A stretch of 64,000 bases of DNA from Paenibacillus sp. 1011MAR3C5 (lineage in GTDB: Bacteria > Bacillota > Bacilli > Paenibacillales > Paenibacillaceae): assembly GCF_003591485.1 (NCBI RefSeq), contig NZ_QZCF01000002.1, positions 186,001 through 250,000 of the forward strand, written 5' to 3'. Position 1 is the stretch's first letter; each line of letters starts with the position of its first letter. The translations under genes and the position numbers were made by a program. This document shows, in pieces, positions 45,851-54,508 of the stretch. The notes under the pieces were generated by a model, which was given only the letters and a program-made list of their open reading frames with translations, ran no database searches and was not told the origin of the DNA.

Positions 45851-46574
45851 TTCAAGACGCATCCCCGTTATGGAGGTTTTCGGTCCGACGGTACAGGGAG
45901 AGGGGATGGTCATCGGCCGCAAGACGATGTTCGTCCGGACGGCAGGATGCGATTATCAGTGCGCTTGGTGCGATTCCGCGTTCACATGGGACGGCACCGG
46001 CAAGGACGAGATACGGCTGCTGTCCACCGGCGAGGTGATCGAGGAGCTGGAGCGGATCGGAGGGTCTTCCTTCGATCATGTGACGATATCCGGCGGCAAT
46101 CCCGCACTGCTTCCGCAGCTTGGGGAATTGATCGGAGGCTTGCATGAGCGGGGCATCAAAGCCGCGCTGGAGACACAAGGCAGCCGGTGGCAGCCTTGGT
46201 TCGCCGATATCGACGATTTGACGCTGTCACCCAAGCCGCCAAGCTCCGGCATGTCGACGGATTGGACGGTTCTGGACGACATTGTAGCGAGGCTGCTGGA
46301 GCAGGGGAGAGACTTCTGCTTGAAGGTCGTTGTATTCAATGAAGCGGATCTGGCTTATGCGAAGTCGGTGCATATGCGGTATGAGGGTGTGCCGTTCTAT
46401 CTCCAGGCCGGCAACGGCAATCTGACGGAGACGGAGCCACGCCTCATGCTGCCGTATCTCGTAGAGCGCTATGAATGGCTGATCGGGCTTGCGATGGCGG
46501 ATGGTGAATGGCGGGGCGTACATGTGCTGCCACAGCTCCATACTTGGGTGTGGGGCAATAAAAAGGGCGTTTAA
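45843..46574 (+). CDS. queE: 7-carboxy-7-deazaguanine synthase QueE (radical SAM)
   Basis: 243 residues. The SAM/4Fe-4S motif appears as [15 protein letters not shown] near residue 37, preceded by [13 protein letters not shown], which is the QueE N-terminal signature. [13 protein letters not shown] is the GGE-like SAM-binding strand. It performs the ring contraction from carboxy-tetrahydropterin to 7-carboxy-7-deazaguanine. It overlaps queD by eight bases and is followed by queF after 31 bp. Confidence 0.95.
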   Translation: MSNSRRIPVMEVFGPTVQGEGMVIGRKTMFVRTAGCDYQCAWCDSAFTWDGTGKDEIRLLSTGEVIEELERIGGSSFDHVTISGGNPALLPQLGELIGGLHERGIKAALETQGSRWQPWFADIDDLTLSPKPPSSGMSTDWTVLDDIVARLLEQGRDFCLKVVVFNEADLAYAKSVHMRYEGVPFYLQAGNGNLTETEPRLMLPYLVERYEWLIGLAMADGEWRGVHVLPQLHTWVWGNKKGV

Positions 46575-46605
46575 CGTTTATTATAGAAAAGGAAGTGAGC
46601 TTCAC

Positions 46606-47109
46606 ATGGAAGGCAGAAACAAAGAAGAGCTGATGCAGGCGGGCATTACGCATCTGGGCAATCAGGGGACGCAGTACCCGTTCAACTACGCGCCGGAGCT
46701 GCTGGAATCCTTCGATAACAAGCATCCGGGCCGCGATTATTTCGTCAAATTCAATTGTCCCGAATTTACGAGCCTGTGCCCGATTACGGGCCAGCCGGAC
46801 TTCGCGACGATCTATATTTCCTATATACCCGATGTGAAAATGGTGGAGAGCAAGTCGCTGAAGCTGTATCTGTTCAGCTTCCGCAACCACGGCGACTTCC
46901 ACGAGGATTGCATGAACATTATTATGAACGATCTGATCGCGCTGATGAACCCGCGCTACATCGAGGTATGGGGCAAGTTCACGCCGCGCGGCGGCATCTC
47001 GATCGATCCGTACTGCAACTGGGGCCGTCCCGGCACCAAGTATGAGGCGATCGCCGAGCATCGTCTGATGAACCATGATATGTATCCTGAAAAGGTAGAC
47101 AACCGGTAA
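46606..47109 (+). CDS. queF: NADPH-dependent 7-cyano-7-deazaguanine reductase QueF
   Basis: 167 residues from the ATG at 46606 (AGGAAGTGA upstream). Unimodular Que[14 protein letters not shown] holds the catalytic Cys58 and Asp65, and [20 protein letters not shown] is the NADPH/substrate region. It reduces preQ0 to preQ1, the ligand of the riboswitch above, so the operon closes a feedback loop. Last gene; terminator 38 bp downstream. Confidence 0.97.
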   Translation: MEGRNKEELMQAGITHLGNQGTQYPFNYAPELLESFDNKHPGRDYFVKFNCPEFTSLCPITGQPDFATIYISYIPDVKMVESKSLKLYLFSFRNHGDFHEDCMNIIMNDLIALMNPRYIEVWGKFTPRGGISIDPYCNWGRPGTKYEAIAEHRLMNHDMYPEKVDNR

Positions 47110-47147
47110 CAGGCCGCAATTGGCGGTACGGTTGTTAATCCAAGCAG

Positions 47148-47200
47148 ACGCCCCTTCGTCCCGAGCGCTTTCCGGCTCTCTGGCGGTCGGGGCGTTTTTT
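47148..47200 (+). terminator. Terminator of the que operon
   Basis: Arms ACGCCCC (47148-47154) and GGGGCGT (47189-47195) close a longer imperfect stem, then six T. The 195 bp between this and the next gene hold no feature I can name. Confidence 0.8.
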
Positions 47201-47394
47201 GGTTGATTGGGAATTGCTTGGCCCGGACGCTGGATCGGCATATGACAGGAAAAATGCACGCTGCGCTGCTGTGTCTTGGGCTTCTATAGCAAGAAGGGCC
47301 GCGTGGCGGGGGAGTTTGTGCTACGATGTAATAGTTGCTGCTTGCGAGAGGCGAAGCGCAGCAACTCTATTAATCCGCAAAGGCGTTGTTATCC

Positions 47395-47970
47395 ATGAAG
47401 AATGTGCTCATCACCGGCTACCGCGCGCATGAGCTGAATATATTCAGCCAGAAGCATAAAGGCATTGCGTACATCCAGCAGGCGATTGTCGGCAAGCTGC
47501 GCCCGCTGGTGGAGGAAGGACTCGAATGGGTCATCACGCCGGGGCAGTACGGCGTAGATTTATGGGCCTGCGAAGCGGTCATTGCTCTGAAGCGCCAGTA
47601 CCCGAAGCTGAAGCTTTCTATTATTACAGCCTATGCCAGTCCGGAGGAGGGCTGGAAGGAAGATAAGAAAACGTATTACCAAAGCCTCCTGCCTGGCGTC
47701 GATTATTGCGCCTCAGTCTCGAAGGGGCCTTATGAAGGCGCCTGGCAGTTTACGGCGAGGGACGAGCTGCTGCTGCGCAAAACGGACGGCATCATCCTGG
47801 TCTATGATGAGGAAGCGGGGGAGGGCAGCCCGCGGTTTATGAAAGAAAAGGCGATGAAAAAAATGCAAGCCGACGGCTATCAATACATCTCCATTACATC
47901 CGATGATATCCAGAGTATTGCGGACGAAGCAAGCTACCGGGAGATGGATGAGCCTTTTCGCGAAGAATAG
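47395..47970 (+). CDS. YpsA-like SLOG-family protein (DUF1273)
   Basis: 191 residues from the ATG at 47395; a TTG at 47386 is too close to the AAAGG site. Pattern matches Bacillus YpsA: ITGYRAHELNIF, EEGLEWVITPGQYGVDLWA, GWKEDKKTYYQ, TDGIILVYDEE, EGSPRFM. The SLOG fold (Smf/DprA-LOG) binds nucleotide-like ligands; YpsA affects cell division in B. subtilis, but its ligand is unknown. Single-gene unit. Confidence 0.93.
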   Translation: MKNVLITGYRAHELNIFSQKHKGIAYIQQAIVGKLRPLVEEGLEWVITPGQYGVDLWACEAVIALKRQYPKLKLSIITAYASPEEGWKEDKKTYYQSLLPGVDYCASVSKGPYEGAWQFTARDELLLRKTDGIILVYDEEAGEGSPRFMKEKAMKKMQADGYQYISITSDDIQSIADEASYREMDEPFREE

Positions 47971-48069
47971 GGTTGACAGCTTCCCTTGGAGGTTGCTATA
48001 ATTCACCAATGACATTAATTCCGATAGGTTATATAGGGATTATTACATCTTTATAAGGAGGCACTACCC

Positions 48070-49425
48070 ATGACCACAACTAGAGTAAGATTCGGCCAAT
48101 GGACAGTCGCGCTGCTGGCAGCGTTCGCCATACTGTTCGCGGCAACTGCTTCGCATGCCGCGCCATCGACGGCATCCCAGCATGCCTTGGACGGGGCTGC
48201 CGAATACAAGCTGTTCCTGGAGGACAAATTCGATGTCCGTCTGGAAAGCAAGCCAAGCAAAGGGAACTTTATCGAGGCTGTAGCCGATGTCTTGACCATT
48301 GACGCGCCGAAAGACAAAGCTGTGTTCGCCGATCTGTCCCCTTCGGATGATCTGTATGACGCTGCTGCTGCGCTGTACGGCAAAGGAATTCTGCAAGGGC
48401 CTGCCATCGGCGGCGAGCTGCCGCTGACGAATGCCGTAGCCGTATCCATTGCGATTAGAGCAGCCGATCTGAAGGAGCTCGCTTATACATATCCATCTGC
48501 GAAAGTAGACAAAGCGCTCAGCCAGCTTGGCATCTCCGCTGCGGGTCTTGGCACGCATGTTGCCCAGGAGCTGGCGGCAGCGGTCGATACGGGATTCATT
48601 CCTGCGGAATACCGCCAAGGCTTCTCGCCTAGAGCAACCGTTGACGAAGCATTCGCGAACGTACTGCTGGGCAAGGTGCTGGAGACGAAAGGCCTCTACA
48701 AAAATTACATAGGCTACATTAGCGACGCCGACATTATTGCCAAGCTGAACCAGGCATACGCGACTTCGGACATTATCGAGGCGCCGAAGCTGCAGAAGCT
48801 GGTTAATACCGCGCTGGAGCAGGAGCTTGTTACCGGCTACAATCTGAAGGATTCGCGCTTTGATTCCAATTTCGTAGACGAGCTTGCGCTAACTTACGGA
48901 CATTCCGATTTGAATCACGCGATTCAACTGATCGGCTTGCTGCGCAGCGAAGGGCTGGACGCGAAGGTGCAATTCGAGCCGAAGACATCGGCCTTCGTCC
49001 ATTTGCTGGAGTGGGGCGATCCGGGCCCGAACGTCGTTAAGATTGCCAACGGCAATTATATTGCCTATGCCAAGGAATATGATCTGGCGTTCGAATTCGC
49101 TACGAAGAAGGACAAAGAAGCGTTCCAGGCGATCATTCTCGCTTATGCGAAGAAGAATGAAGCCGACCAGACAGGACTTATCGCCGCTTCATGGTGGCAG
49201 CCGCTCTATTATTCCGCAACGGAGATCACTGACTATGAAGTGATTACGAACAACCTGATCACGGATCCGGAGGGCCCGTACACGGTGCATCCTTTCTCTC
49301 TGAACGAGAATTCCGAAGCGGTCGTGAAGGGCTTCAAGGCGATCGATCCGGACGCCGTTATTACACCGTACCAGTTCTGGGTTGACGTACCTTTCTTCAA
49401 CTATCTGCACGGTGAATCCACTTAG
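48070..49425 (+). CDS. Secreted protein with S-layer-homology-like repeats
   Basis: 451 residues. Signal peptide of about 30 residues ending ASHA. Residues about 80-135 (FADLSPSDDLYDAAAALYGK, then GILQG and a Leu-Thr-x-Ala-Val-Ala region) and about 150-205 follow the SLH spacing, though they are degenerate. The C-terminal half (about 270-450) has no domain I know; it is rich in aromatic residues (SWWQPLYYSATEITDYEV). Likely attached to or near the cell wall. AAGGAGG precedes the ATG. Single gene with strong terminator. Confidence 0.75.
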   Translation: MTTTRVRFGQWTVALLAAFAILFAATASHAAPSTASQHALDGAAEYKLFLEDKFDVRLESKPSKGNFIEAVADVLTIDAPKDKAVFADLSPSDDLYDAAAALYGKGILQGPAIGGELPLTNAVAVSIAIRAADLKELAYTYPSAKVDKALSQLGISAAGLGTHVAQELAAAVDTGFIPAEYRQGFSPRATVDEAFANVLLGKVLETKGLYKNYIGYISDADIIAKLNQAYATSDIIEAPKLQKLVNTALEQELVTGYNLKDSRFDSNFVDELALTYGHSDLNHAIQLIGLLRSEGLDAKVQFEPKTSAFVHLLEWGDPGPNVVKIANGNYIAYAKEYDLAFEFATKKDKEAFQAIILAYAKKNEADQTGLIAASWWQPLYYSATEITDYEVITNNLITDPEGPYTVHPFSLNENSEAVVKGFKAIDPDAVITPYQFWVDVPFFNYLHGEST

Positions 49426-49443
49426 GCAAATAGGCTTTGACAA

Positions 49444-49480
49444 AGAGCTATGAAGTCATCAGACTTCATAGCTCTTTTTT
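49444..49480 (+). terminator. Terminator after the secreted SLH-like gene
   Basis: Perfect 14-bp arms AGAGCTATGAAGTC (49444-49457) and GACTTCATAGCTCT (49462-49475), then TTTTTT. Confidence 0.93.
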
Positions 49481-49608
49481 CATGTTCAAAGGGTAAAATG
49501 CAACCAGACTCAAGCGCCTTATTCATATAAACAGGGACAAGTCAACGGACAGGCGGAAGGCTTGCCGCATATAGTATCTCATCATGGATAGGAAAAGAGG
49601 TGCAGGAC

Positions 49609-49998
49609 ATGCCGTTGATCTGGACTTGTTCCCTGACTGGCATAGTAGGGTCTATTATTACGTTTGCTTTTGGCAACTGGGTGGAGTCGCTTACCGTTCT
49701 CGTTGTTGCGATGGGATTGGATTACGTAAGCGGCGTCGCCGCGTCGATCAAGGAAGGCAAAGGATTGAACAGTGCGTTCGGAGCTTGGGGGCTCGCCCGC
49801 AAAGGATTGATGCTGCTTGTCATACTGCTTGCCCACCGTGTGGATATATTGCTGGAAACAAGCAACGTCACGATGGGAGCTGCCATTTATTTTTATATTG
49901 CGAATGAGCTGATTTCGATTACGGAAAATTACGGAAGAATGGGATTGCCGCTGCCGGAGAAAATTCGCAAGCTCATTGCGGTGCTGAAGGAAAAGTAA
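49609..49998 (+). CDS. Holin-like protein (Bhl/TcdE type, Holin_4)
   Basis: 129 residues from the ATG at 49609, eight bases after AAAAGAGG. Three hydrophobic segments and the family blocks VVAMGLDYVSGVAASIKEG, WGLARKGLMLLVILLAH and AAIYFYIANELISITENYG. Holins of this type form membrane lesions in phage lysis or toxin export. No other phage gene lies near, so it is a lone chromosomal copy, perhaps used in autolysis or spore-related release. Confidence 0.88.
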   Translation: MPLIWTCSLTGIVGSIITFAFGNWVESLTVLVVAMGLDYVSGVAASIKEGKGLNSAFGAWGLARKGLMLLVILLAHRVDILLETSNVTMGAAIYFYIANELISITENYGRMGLPLPEKIRKLIAVLKEK

Positions 49999-50142
49999 GA
50001 GAAGGCCCGGCAAGTGAAATCTTCCAAAAACCTCCAGAAGTATGCGACGGAGGTTATTTCCGCTTGCATGGTATTACGCTATTCGCATATAATAAGAACA
50101 GATGTTCTGGTATATTGAATGCAATGCGATGGAGGGGTGGCC

Positions 50143-50544
50143 ATGGCCGCTAACGGAATAGAGGAGCGCGGGGCAGCTGCTGCAGCGTCAACGCCGCCGA
50201 TACAGACGGAAGACGAGCTTGCGCTTGTGAAGCGCTGCGTGCTGCTAGGTATCGTAACGCGCGTATTGGATCATGATATACGGGTTGTCGATTCATCAGG
50301 GATGAAGCTGCCGCGCTTCTACGAATCGCTGCTTCGCGGCATTCAGGACCGGGTGCTGCTTGATTTGGCGGATTTGCGCAGGCAGTTCCGCAACCGCGGG
50401 ATCAAGATCTACGAAGAGAAGCAGGAGAAGGATGGGCTTCTTGCGAAATACGTATGCCGCGGCTATCACCATGAGTTTTACATGTTGTGGGGGTTCGTCA
50501 AGGCGGAGTCGGAGCGTACTCTGAAGCAATATTTGTCTAAATGA
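50143..50544 (+). CDS. Small conserved protein of unknown function
   Basis: 133 residues from the ATG at 50143 (GGAGGGG five bases upstream). After a variable Ala-rich N-terminus the body reads LALVKRCVLLGIVTRVLDHD, then VLLDLADLRRQFRNRGIKIY and YVCRGYHHEFYMLWGFVK. The order resembles short YhjD-like proteins of Bacillus, but the match is weak. No membrane segment or catalytic motif is seen. Confidence 0.7.
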   Translation: MAANGIEERGAAAAASTPPIQTEDELALVKRCVLLGIVTRVLDHDIRVVDSSGMKLPRFYESLLRGIQDRVLLDLADLRRQFRNRGIKIYEEKQEKDGLLAKYVCRGYHHEFYMLWGFVKAESERTLKQYLSK

Positions 50545-50689
50545 TGGCTAAATGATGTCCAAATTGTTCAAGGTTTTGTCAAAAAGAAAAAAAACTTTTC
50601 CACTTTGCGCAGTTTAAGGTTGAGAACTTCGGACGATCTTATGTAATATAAGAGGTAGACATTATGATCGCAAAGGGGAGCACGTAGCA

Positions 50690-51073
50690 ATGCACAAATG
50701 GATTATGTTCGTCGTCTTCACAGCGGCAGCCGTGCTGGGCATTTATCTTCTTACATTCAACATGCCAGAGAAGCCGGTTGAAGAAGAGTTGCCAGAAGGC
50801 GTATCGCGTATGACAATTGAGGCATACAGCGATTTTACGTTCAACAAGGAAGTATTCACGGCGAAAGTCGGAGACAAGGTTATTATGAAGCTGACGAACA
50901 AGAGCGGCGTACATGGCATTCATATTGACGAATTGCAAGTAGCATTGGATAACGATACGCCGGAGACGGAGCTGGAATTCACTGAACCGGGCGAGTATGA
51001 GATATATTGTTCGGTTCCTTGCGGCGCCGGACATACAACGATGAAAGCGAAGCTTATCGTCGAAGCAGCGTAA
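50690..51073 (+). CDS. Membrane-anchored cupredoxin with CuA-type site
   Basis: 127 residues. One N-terminal membrane segment (about 5-23), no lipobox, then a cupredoxin domain outside the membrane. The ligand set matches a CuA centre: His75 or His78 in GVHGIHID, and C107-S-V-P-C111-G-A-G-H115-T-T-M118. This is the motif of cytochrome c oxidase subunit II, but there are no two-helix hairpin or other oxidase subunits nearby. Possible roles: electron transfer, copper storage or copper delivery to an oxidase. Confidence 0.88.
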   Translation: MHKWIMFVVFTAAAVLGIYLLTFNMPEKPVEEELPEGVSRMTIEAYSDFTFNKEVFTAKVGDKVIMKLTNKSGVHGIHIDELQVALDNDTPETELEFTEPGEYEIYCSVPCGAGHTTMKAKLIVEAA

Positions 51074-51087
51074 TGAGAAAGAATGAA

Positions 51088-51113
51088 GAAAAGGAGCCGA
51101 GAGGCTCCTTTTC
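51088..51113 (+). terminator. Terminator after the cupredoxin gene
   Basis: Arms GAAAAGGAGCC and GGCTCCTTTTC around GAGA; U tail TTTT. It can also serve the convergent gene. Confidence 0.82.
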
Positions 51114-51134
51114 CATTACGTTCTTGTTCCGGGC

Positions 51135-51392
51135 TTAGGCGGCGGAGCGTCTTTTTCTGCGGTCGCGTGCGATGAAGACGTCTGCGATGTAGCCGATAAC
51201 GGCCCAGCTGATAATCGTGAGCGCGTACATGAGCAGTACGCTTACTTCGTGAATATCGATGAAAAAATCAGCGAACCATGCCGGAATGCTCAGCATGAAA
51301 AAAACCATGTTATGCGGGTCGTAGCCCGTGTAATTAAAAGCGCAGATCGCAACCGCGATCAGGGTAGCGATAATCGTAACCGTGTAGCGCAT
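51135..51392 (-). CDS. Small membrane protein of unknown function
   Basis: 85 residues with two or three hydrophobic segments (about 2-20, 28-43, 50-72) and a basic tail RDRRKRRSAA, which should be cytoplasmic. AAAGGAGAT precedes the ATG. No family recognised. Confidence 0.7.
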   Translation of the reverse strand: MRYTVTIIATLIAVAICAFNYTGYDPHNMVFFMLSIPAWFADFFIDIHEVSVLLMYALTIISWAVIGYIADVFIARDRRKRRSAA

Positions 51393-51523
51393 AGGGATTG
51401 ATCTCCTTTAACTAAAGATTGCCGTAATACGATTCCATAGGTTATTATGTGACAAAAGGACGAAACTCATGCCGAAGGCGCAGAGTAACCCCAATAGACT
51501 TATGATTCCAGGAGGCTATGATC

Positions 51524-51811
51524 ATGATTACACATATCGTTTTCTTCAAACTAAAGGATAACAGCCCAGAGAGCGTGGAGCGCACGGCACAGGTGCTTCG
51601 CGATATGGAAGGCAAGATCGATGAGCTGAAGCATATTGAAGTTGGAATTGACGTGCTCCACTCGGAGCGTTCGTACGACATCGCTCTTATTACAAAATTC
51701 GATTCGATGGCTGCGCTGGAGGTTTATCAGGTGCATCCCGTTCATAAAAAAGTGATTGAGCATATGACACAAGTGCGCGAAGCTTCTGTAAGCGTTGACT
51801 TTGAGAGCTAA
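51524..51811 (+). CDS. Dabb (stress-responsive A/B barrel) domain protein
   Basis: 95 residues from the ATG at 51524, eight bases after AGGAGG; the ATG at 51518 is too close. Pattern of the dimeric A+B barrel: MITHIVFFKLKDN, HIEVGIDVLHSERSYDIALI and ALEVYQVHPVHKKVI, with the conserved HPxH. Biochemical role not known in most bacteria. First of a run of closely spaced co-directional genes up to 53144. Confidence 0.9.
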   Translation: MITHIVFFKLKDNSPESVERTAQVLRDMEGKIDELKHIEVGIDVLHSERSYDIALITKFDSMAALEVYQVHPVHKKVIEHMTQVREASVSVDFES

Positions 51812-51825
51812 GGGGTATCTGAACA

Positions 51826-51936
51826 ATGCAGGAGATGAGAGACGTATACGAAATGCTGACTTATTTGCTGGTCATCATTTTCAGTAGCATTATTATGGTC
51901 GTTTGGCTAAAACGGAGAGCAAAACGCAAGAAATAA
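51826..51936 (+). CDS. 36-residue membrane protein
   Basis: A short frame with AAGGGG ten bases before its ATG. One hydrophobic segment (LTYLLVIIFSSIIMVVW) and a strongly basic end (KRRAKRKK) make a typical single-span small protein with the tail inside. It sits 14 bp after the Dabb gene and 27 bp before the HepT-like gene, all on one strand. Too short to assign to a family. Confidence 0.6.
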   Translation: MQEMRDVYEMLTYLLVIIFSSIIMVVWLKRRAKRKK

Positions 51937-51963
51937 AGAAGTTAACCGAAAGCAGGGAATGCG

Positions 51964-52389
51964 ATGTATTACGTGAATCAGGAGCAGATCGCCGTCCGAC
52001 TGGACGCGATACCGGAGCTGGCGGAAGCGCTGAGCACGCTGGCATCCGATTGGAGAGGCGACTTGCTGCAAGGACTGGCACAGGAGCGGGCGCTTCATCT
52101 TGCCATCGAGACCGTAACGGACGTAGGCAGTTATCTGATCGACGGCTTCATCATGCGGGATGCAAGCAGCTACGAGGATATTATTGAAATTACGGGCGGT
52201 GAAGGGGTATTCTCTTCTGAGCTCCAGAACGTGCTGATAGAGCTGGTGAAGATGCGCAAGTCGCTTGTACAAGATTATTATGAATGGCCGCGCAGCGAGC
52301 TGCATCCGTTTACAGCGCAGCTGCCGGCACAGTTGACAGCGTTCCGGGATTCGGTAGAGCGTTATTTGAAGCAAGAGCTGAGCGTATAG
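51964..52389 (+). CDS. HepT-like/DUF86 protein (YutE type)
   Basis: 141 residues. Core QERALHLAIETVTDVGSYLI then DGFIMRD and SYEDIIEITG, and MRKSLVQDYYEW, the position of the HepT R-x4-xY motif. HepT proteins are RNase toxins or AMPylation targets when paired with a MNT nucleotidyltransferase. No MNT gene is next to it, and Bacillus YutE-type homologues also lack one, so a toxin role is doubtful. GCAGGGAATG precedes the ATG. Confidence 0.85.
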   Translation: MYYVNQEQIAVRLDAIPELAEALSTLASDWRGDLLQGLAQERALHLAIETVTDVGSYLIDGFIMRDASSYEDIIEITGGEGVFSSELQNVLIELVKMRKSLVQDYYEWPRSELHPFTAQLPAQLTAFRDSVERYLKQELSV

Positions 52390-52469
52390 CTTTAGGCCAG
52401 AAGGCTCTTGGAGAGCAGCATCGGCAGCGATGTCGGGAACGGGCAGATCGAATGGGCGGAGGTGGAGTC

Positions 52470-53144
52470 GTGAAACGAATGGATAGCGACAGGCAAGGCG
52501 GGCGCGAATCGAAGCCCGCTCCTTCGACCCGGGAGCGCATTCTCCTGCTGATGAAGACAAGGGGCAGGATGAGCGCAAGCGAGCTTGCCGGCGAATTGAA
52601 GCTGACCGAGATGGCGATCAGGCGTCATATGTACGAGCTGGAGCATGCAGGCAGCGTTCAGACGGTGGCCGTTCGCCAGCCGATGGGAAGGCCGCTGCAT
52701 AAGTTCGAGCTGACGGCCGTCGCAGACGACTTGTTCCCGAAGAACTACCATGCGCTGGCGCTCGATTTGCTGACGGAGCTGGATGAGGATCCCGAGACGG
52801 CCGGGTTGATCGATCGCATGTTTGAAGGCAGAATGCGCAAGCTGCGCGACCGCTTCTTGCCCCGGATGCAAGGCTTGGGCTTGGAGGAGCGCGTGCAAGC
52901 ACTGGCCGCCATTCAGAATGAAGGCGGTTATATGGCGCAGGTTGAACGAGACAGCGAGGATCGGTTCACACTGCACGAATACAATTGTCCCATTACGGGA
53001 GTAGCAGGCAAGTATGAGCAGGCTTGCAGCTGCGAGCTTGCCTTGTTTCGCAGTTTGCTGGAGGTGCCCGTGGAACGGACGGAATGCCTGGCGAAAGGCG
53101 GCAGCCGTTGCAGCTATTCCATTGCCGGCAATTTGAGCTCCTAA
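52470..53144 (+). CDS. SufR-like winged-helix regulator with C-terminal cysteine cluster
   Basis: 224 residues from a GTG at 52470 (GGAGG seven bases upstream). N-terminal DeoR/ArsR-like helix-turn-helix: RERILLLMKTRGRMSASELA and LTEMAIRRHMYELEHAG. The C-terminal cluster has Cys in EYNCPITGVA, EQACSCEL, TECLAKGGSRCSY, the spacing expected for an iron-sulfur binding regulator of the SufR type. It probably senses iron-sulfur status or oxidative stress; targets unknown. It follows the HepT-like gene by 80 bp. Confidence 0.85.
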   Translation: MKRMDSDRQGGRESKPAPSTRERILLLMKTRGRMSASELAGELKLTEMAIRRHMYELEHAGSVQTVAVRQPMGRPLHKFELTAVADDLFPKNYHALALDLLTELDEDPETAGLIDRMFEGRMRKLRDRFLPRMQGLGLEERVQALAAIQNEGGYMAQVERDSEDRFTLHEYNCPITGVAGKYEQACSCELALFRSLLEVPVERTECLAKGGSRCSYSIAGNLSS

Positions 53145-53415
53145 CGTGAATGACCCGACCCAATAGCATGATAAGGATGAAAGCTTGGCTGAGCAGCCAG
53201 GCTTTATTTGTCGTTTGGAGACATTCCAGGGGGAGCCAAGGATCTGAATAGTATTGAGGTCAGTCAACCGCTTGCTTAGAATTGTGCGAGGTGTTGTGTC
53301 AAGACGAGCCCACGCTGCTTATACTGTCATTACGAAGTAGGCATTCGTCTAGCCGCAAGGCGCCAAGGCAAAAGGTTGGGGCTACGATGGCGGTCTTAAG
53401 AGGAGGCGTTCGACC

Positions 53416-53871
53416 ATGGCGGAATGGAGCGCGGTGGCAGCTGCCGCAGCATTCGTAGTCTTAGTGGCGGGATTATTGATCGGGCTTCGCATGATGCTGC
53501 GCAGGCTGGAGCAAGCGCAAGCGTCGGTGGAAGCGATGCAAGCCGACCTGCACCGGCTTTCAACTGAGATTGGGGCGGTGCTTCAGCCTGTGGAGCAGAC
53601 GGCCAGAGGCGTGCAGCGGAGTTTGGAAGCGGCAGGAGGTCTGGTGCAAGCGGTTCGTCAAGTGAGCGGCACGGTCGAGAGAACGTCATCGGCTGTTGAG
53701 CGCGTTGCGACAACCCTGTCCGCGTCAGCCGTCAAGCACGCGGAACGCATTGCGACAAGCCGCCATCTGGATGAGGCGGCACAGTGGGCGGAGCTGGGAT
53801 TGACGGCATGGCAGCTGTGGCAGTCCAGAAGCAAAGCGGATTCCAATCCCGATTCCCGCCCGAATGGCTGA
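53416..53871 (+). CDS. DUF948 membrane-anchored coiled-coil protein
   Basis: 151 residues. One N-terminal membrane segment (AAAAAFVVLVAGLLIGLR) then a helical, heptad-like region (LHRLSTEIGAVLQPVEQTAR and following), as in DUF948 proteins of Firmicutes. Such genes usually pair with a YtxH gene, as here (next gene 51 bp downstream). Thought to belong to general stress responses, but no function is established. Confidence 0.88.
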   Translation: MAEWSAVAAAAAFVVLVAGLLIGLRMMLRRLEQAQASVEAMQADLHRLSTEIGAVLQPVEQTARGVQRSLEAAGGLVQAVRQVSGTVERTSSAVERVATTLSASAVKHAERIATSRHLDEAAQWAELGLTAWQLWQSRSKADSNPDSRPNG

Positions 53872-53922
53872 ATCAACAAGCCGAGACGAAGGGTACTCTA
53901 ATGACGAAGGGAGCGATTATCG

Positions 53923-54321
53923 ATGTCAACACGTAAAGACACAAAAGGATTTTTGCTGGGTGCGATAGCCGGAGGGGTTATCGGTTCCATTACGGCTTTG
54001 CTGTTCGCGCCGAAAGCAGGCAAGGAGCTGCGCCAGGATATTTCCACGGGGGCTCAGAAGGTAGGCGGCACGACAATCAAGGCAGCGAATAAGGTAGGCG
54101 AGACGACAGGCCGTATTGTGCGGGAGTTTGGCGATCAGGCGTCCACCATTGCAGGCAATGTCGTAAGCAGTGTAAAAGGCTTGCGGAAGCAGCCTGTGGA
54201 TTCCGCAGCGATTGCGACCGTATCGGGCATCTCCTCTGAAATTTCGTCCGAGGAGTTCGTTGACGAAGCGATTGAGGCTGCTGTGGAAGCGGTAGAGGAA
54301 GCATCTTCCAAGCCGCTCTAA
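53923..54321 (+). CDS. YtxH-family general stress protein
   Basis: 132 residues. The YtxH signature GFLLGAIAGGVIGSITALLF then APKAGKELRQD lies at the N-terminus: a glycine-zipper membrane segment followed by a basic helix. The rest is a long amphipathic region. Operon partner of the DUF948 gene, as in other Firmicutes. Reported relatives are stress-induced; no consensus SigB promoter was found here. Confidence 0.92.
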   Translation: MSTRKDTKGFLLGAIAGGVIGSITALLFAPKAGKELRQDISTGAQKVGGTTIKAANKVGETTGRIVREFGDQASTIAGNVVSSVKGLRKQPVDSAAIATVSGISSEISSEEFVDEAIEAAVEAVEEASSKPL

Positions 54322-54508
54322 GACAATGGAGAAGACATAACGAAGAGCCGGCGCGGGTGGCAAGCGCTTGGCTCTTTGCCATATGCGGAGCTTCTTGAAC
54401 CTTGTCCCTTTTTGCGATAAGATGTAGGTACGTTTTCGATGCCGGATTCATATGCTATTGTGTCTCGGAGTCGGATTCCATCATCTTGTTTAAGAAAGCG
54501 GTGTGTTT

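Noticed and set aside
49609..49998. Prophage remnant around the holin-like gene
   Set aside because: No lysin, tail, integrase or attachment site lies around; base composition and neighbours look chromosomal.
50690..51073. Cytochrome c oxidase subunit II
   Set aside because: Only one membrane span, too short, and no ctaC-F neighbours.
51964..52389. HepT toxin of a HepT-MNT pair
   Set aside because: No nucleotidyltransferase partner gene lies beside it, and YutE-type homologues are usually solitary.
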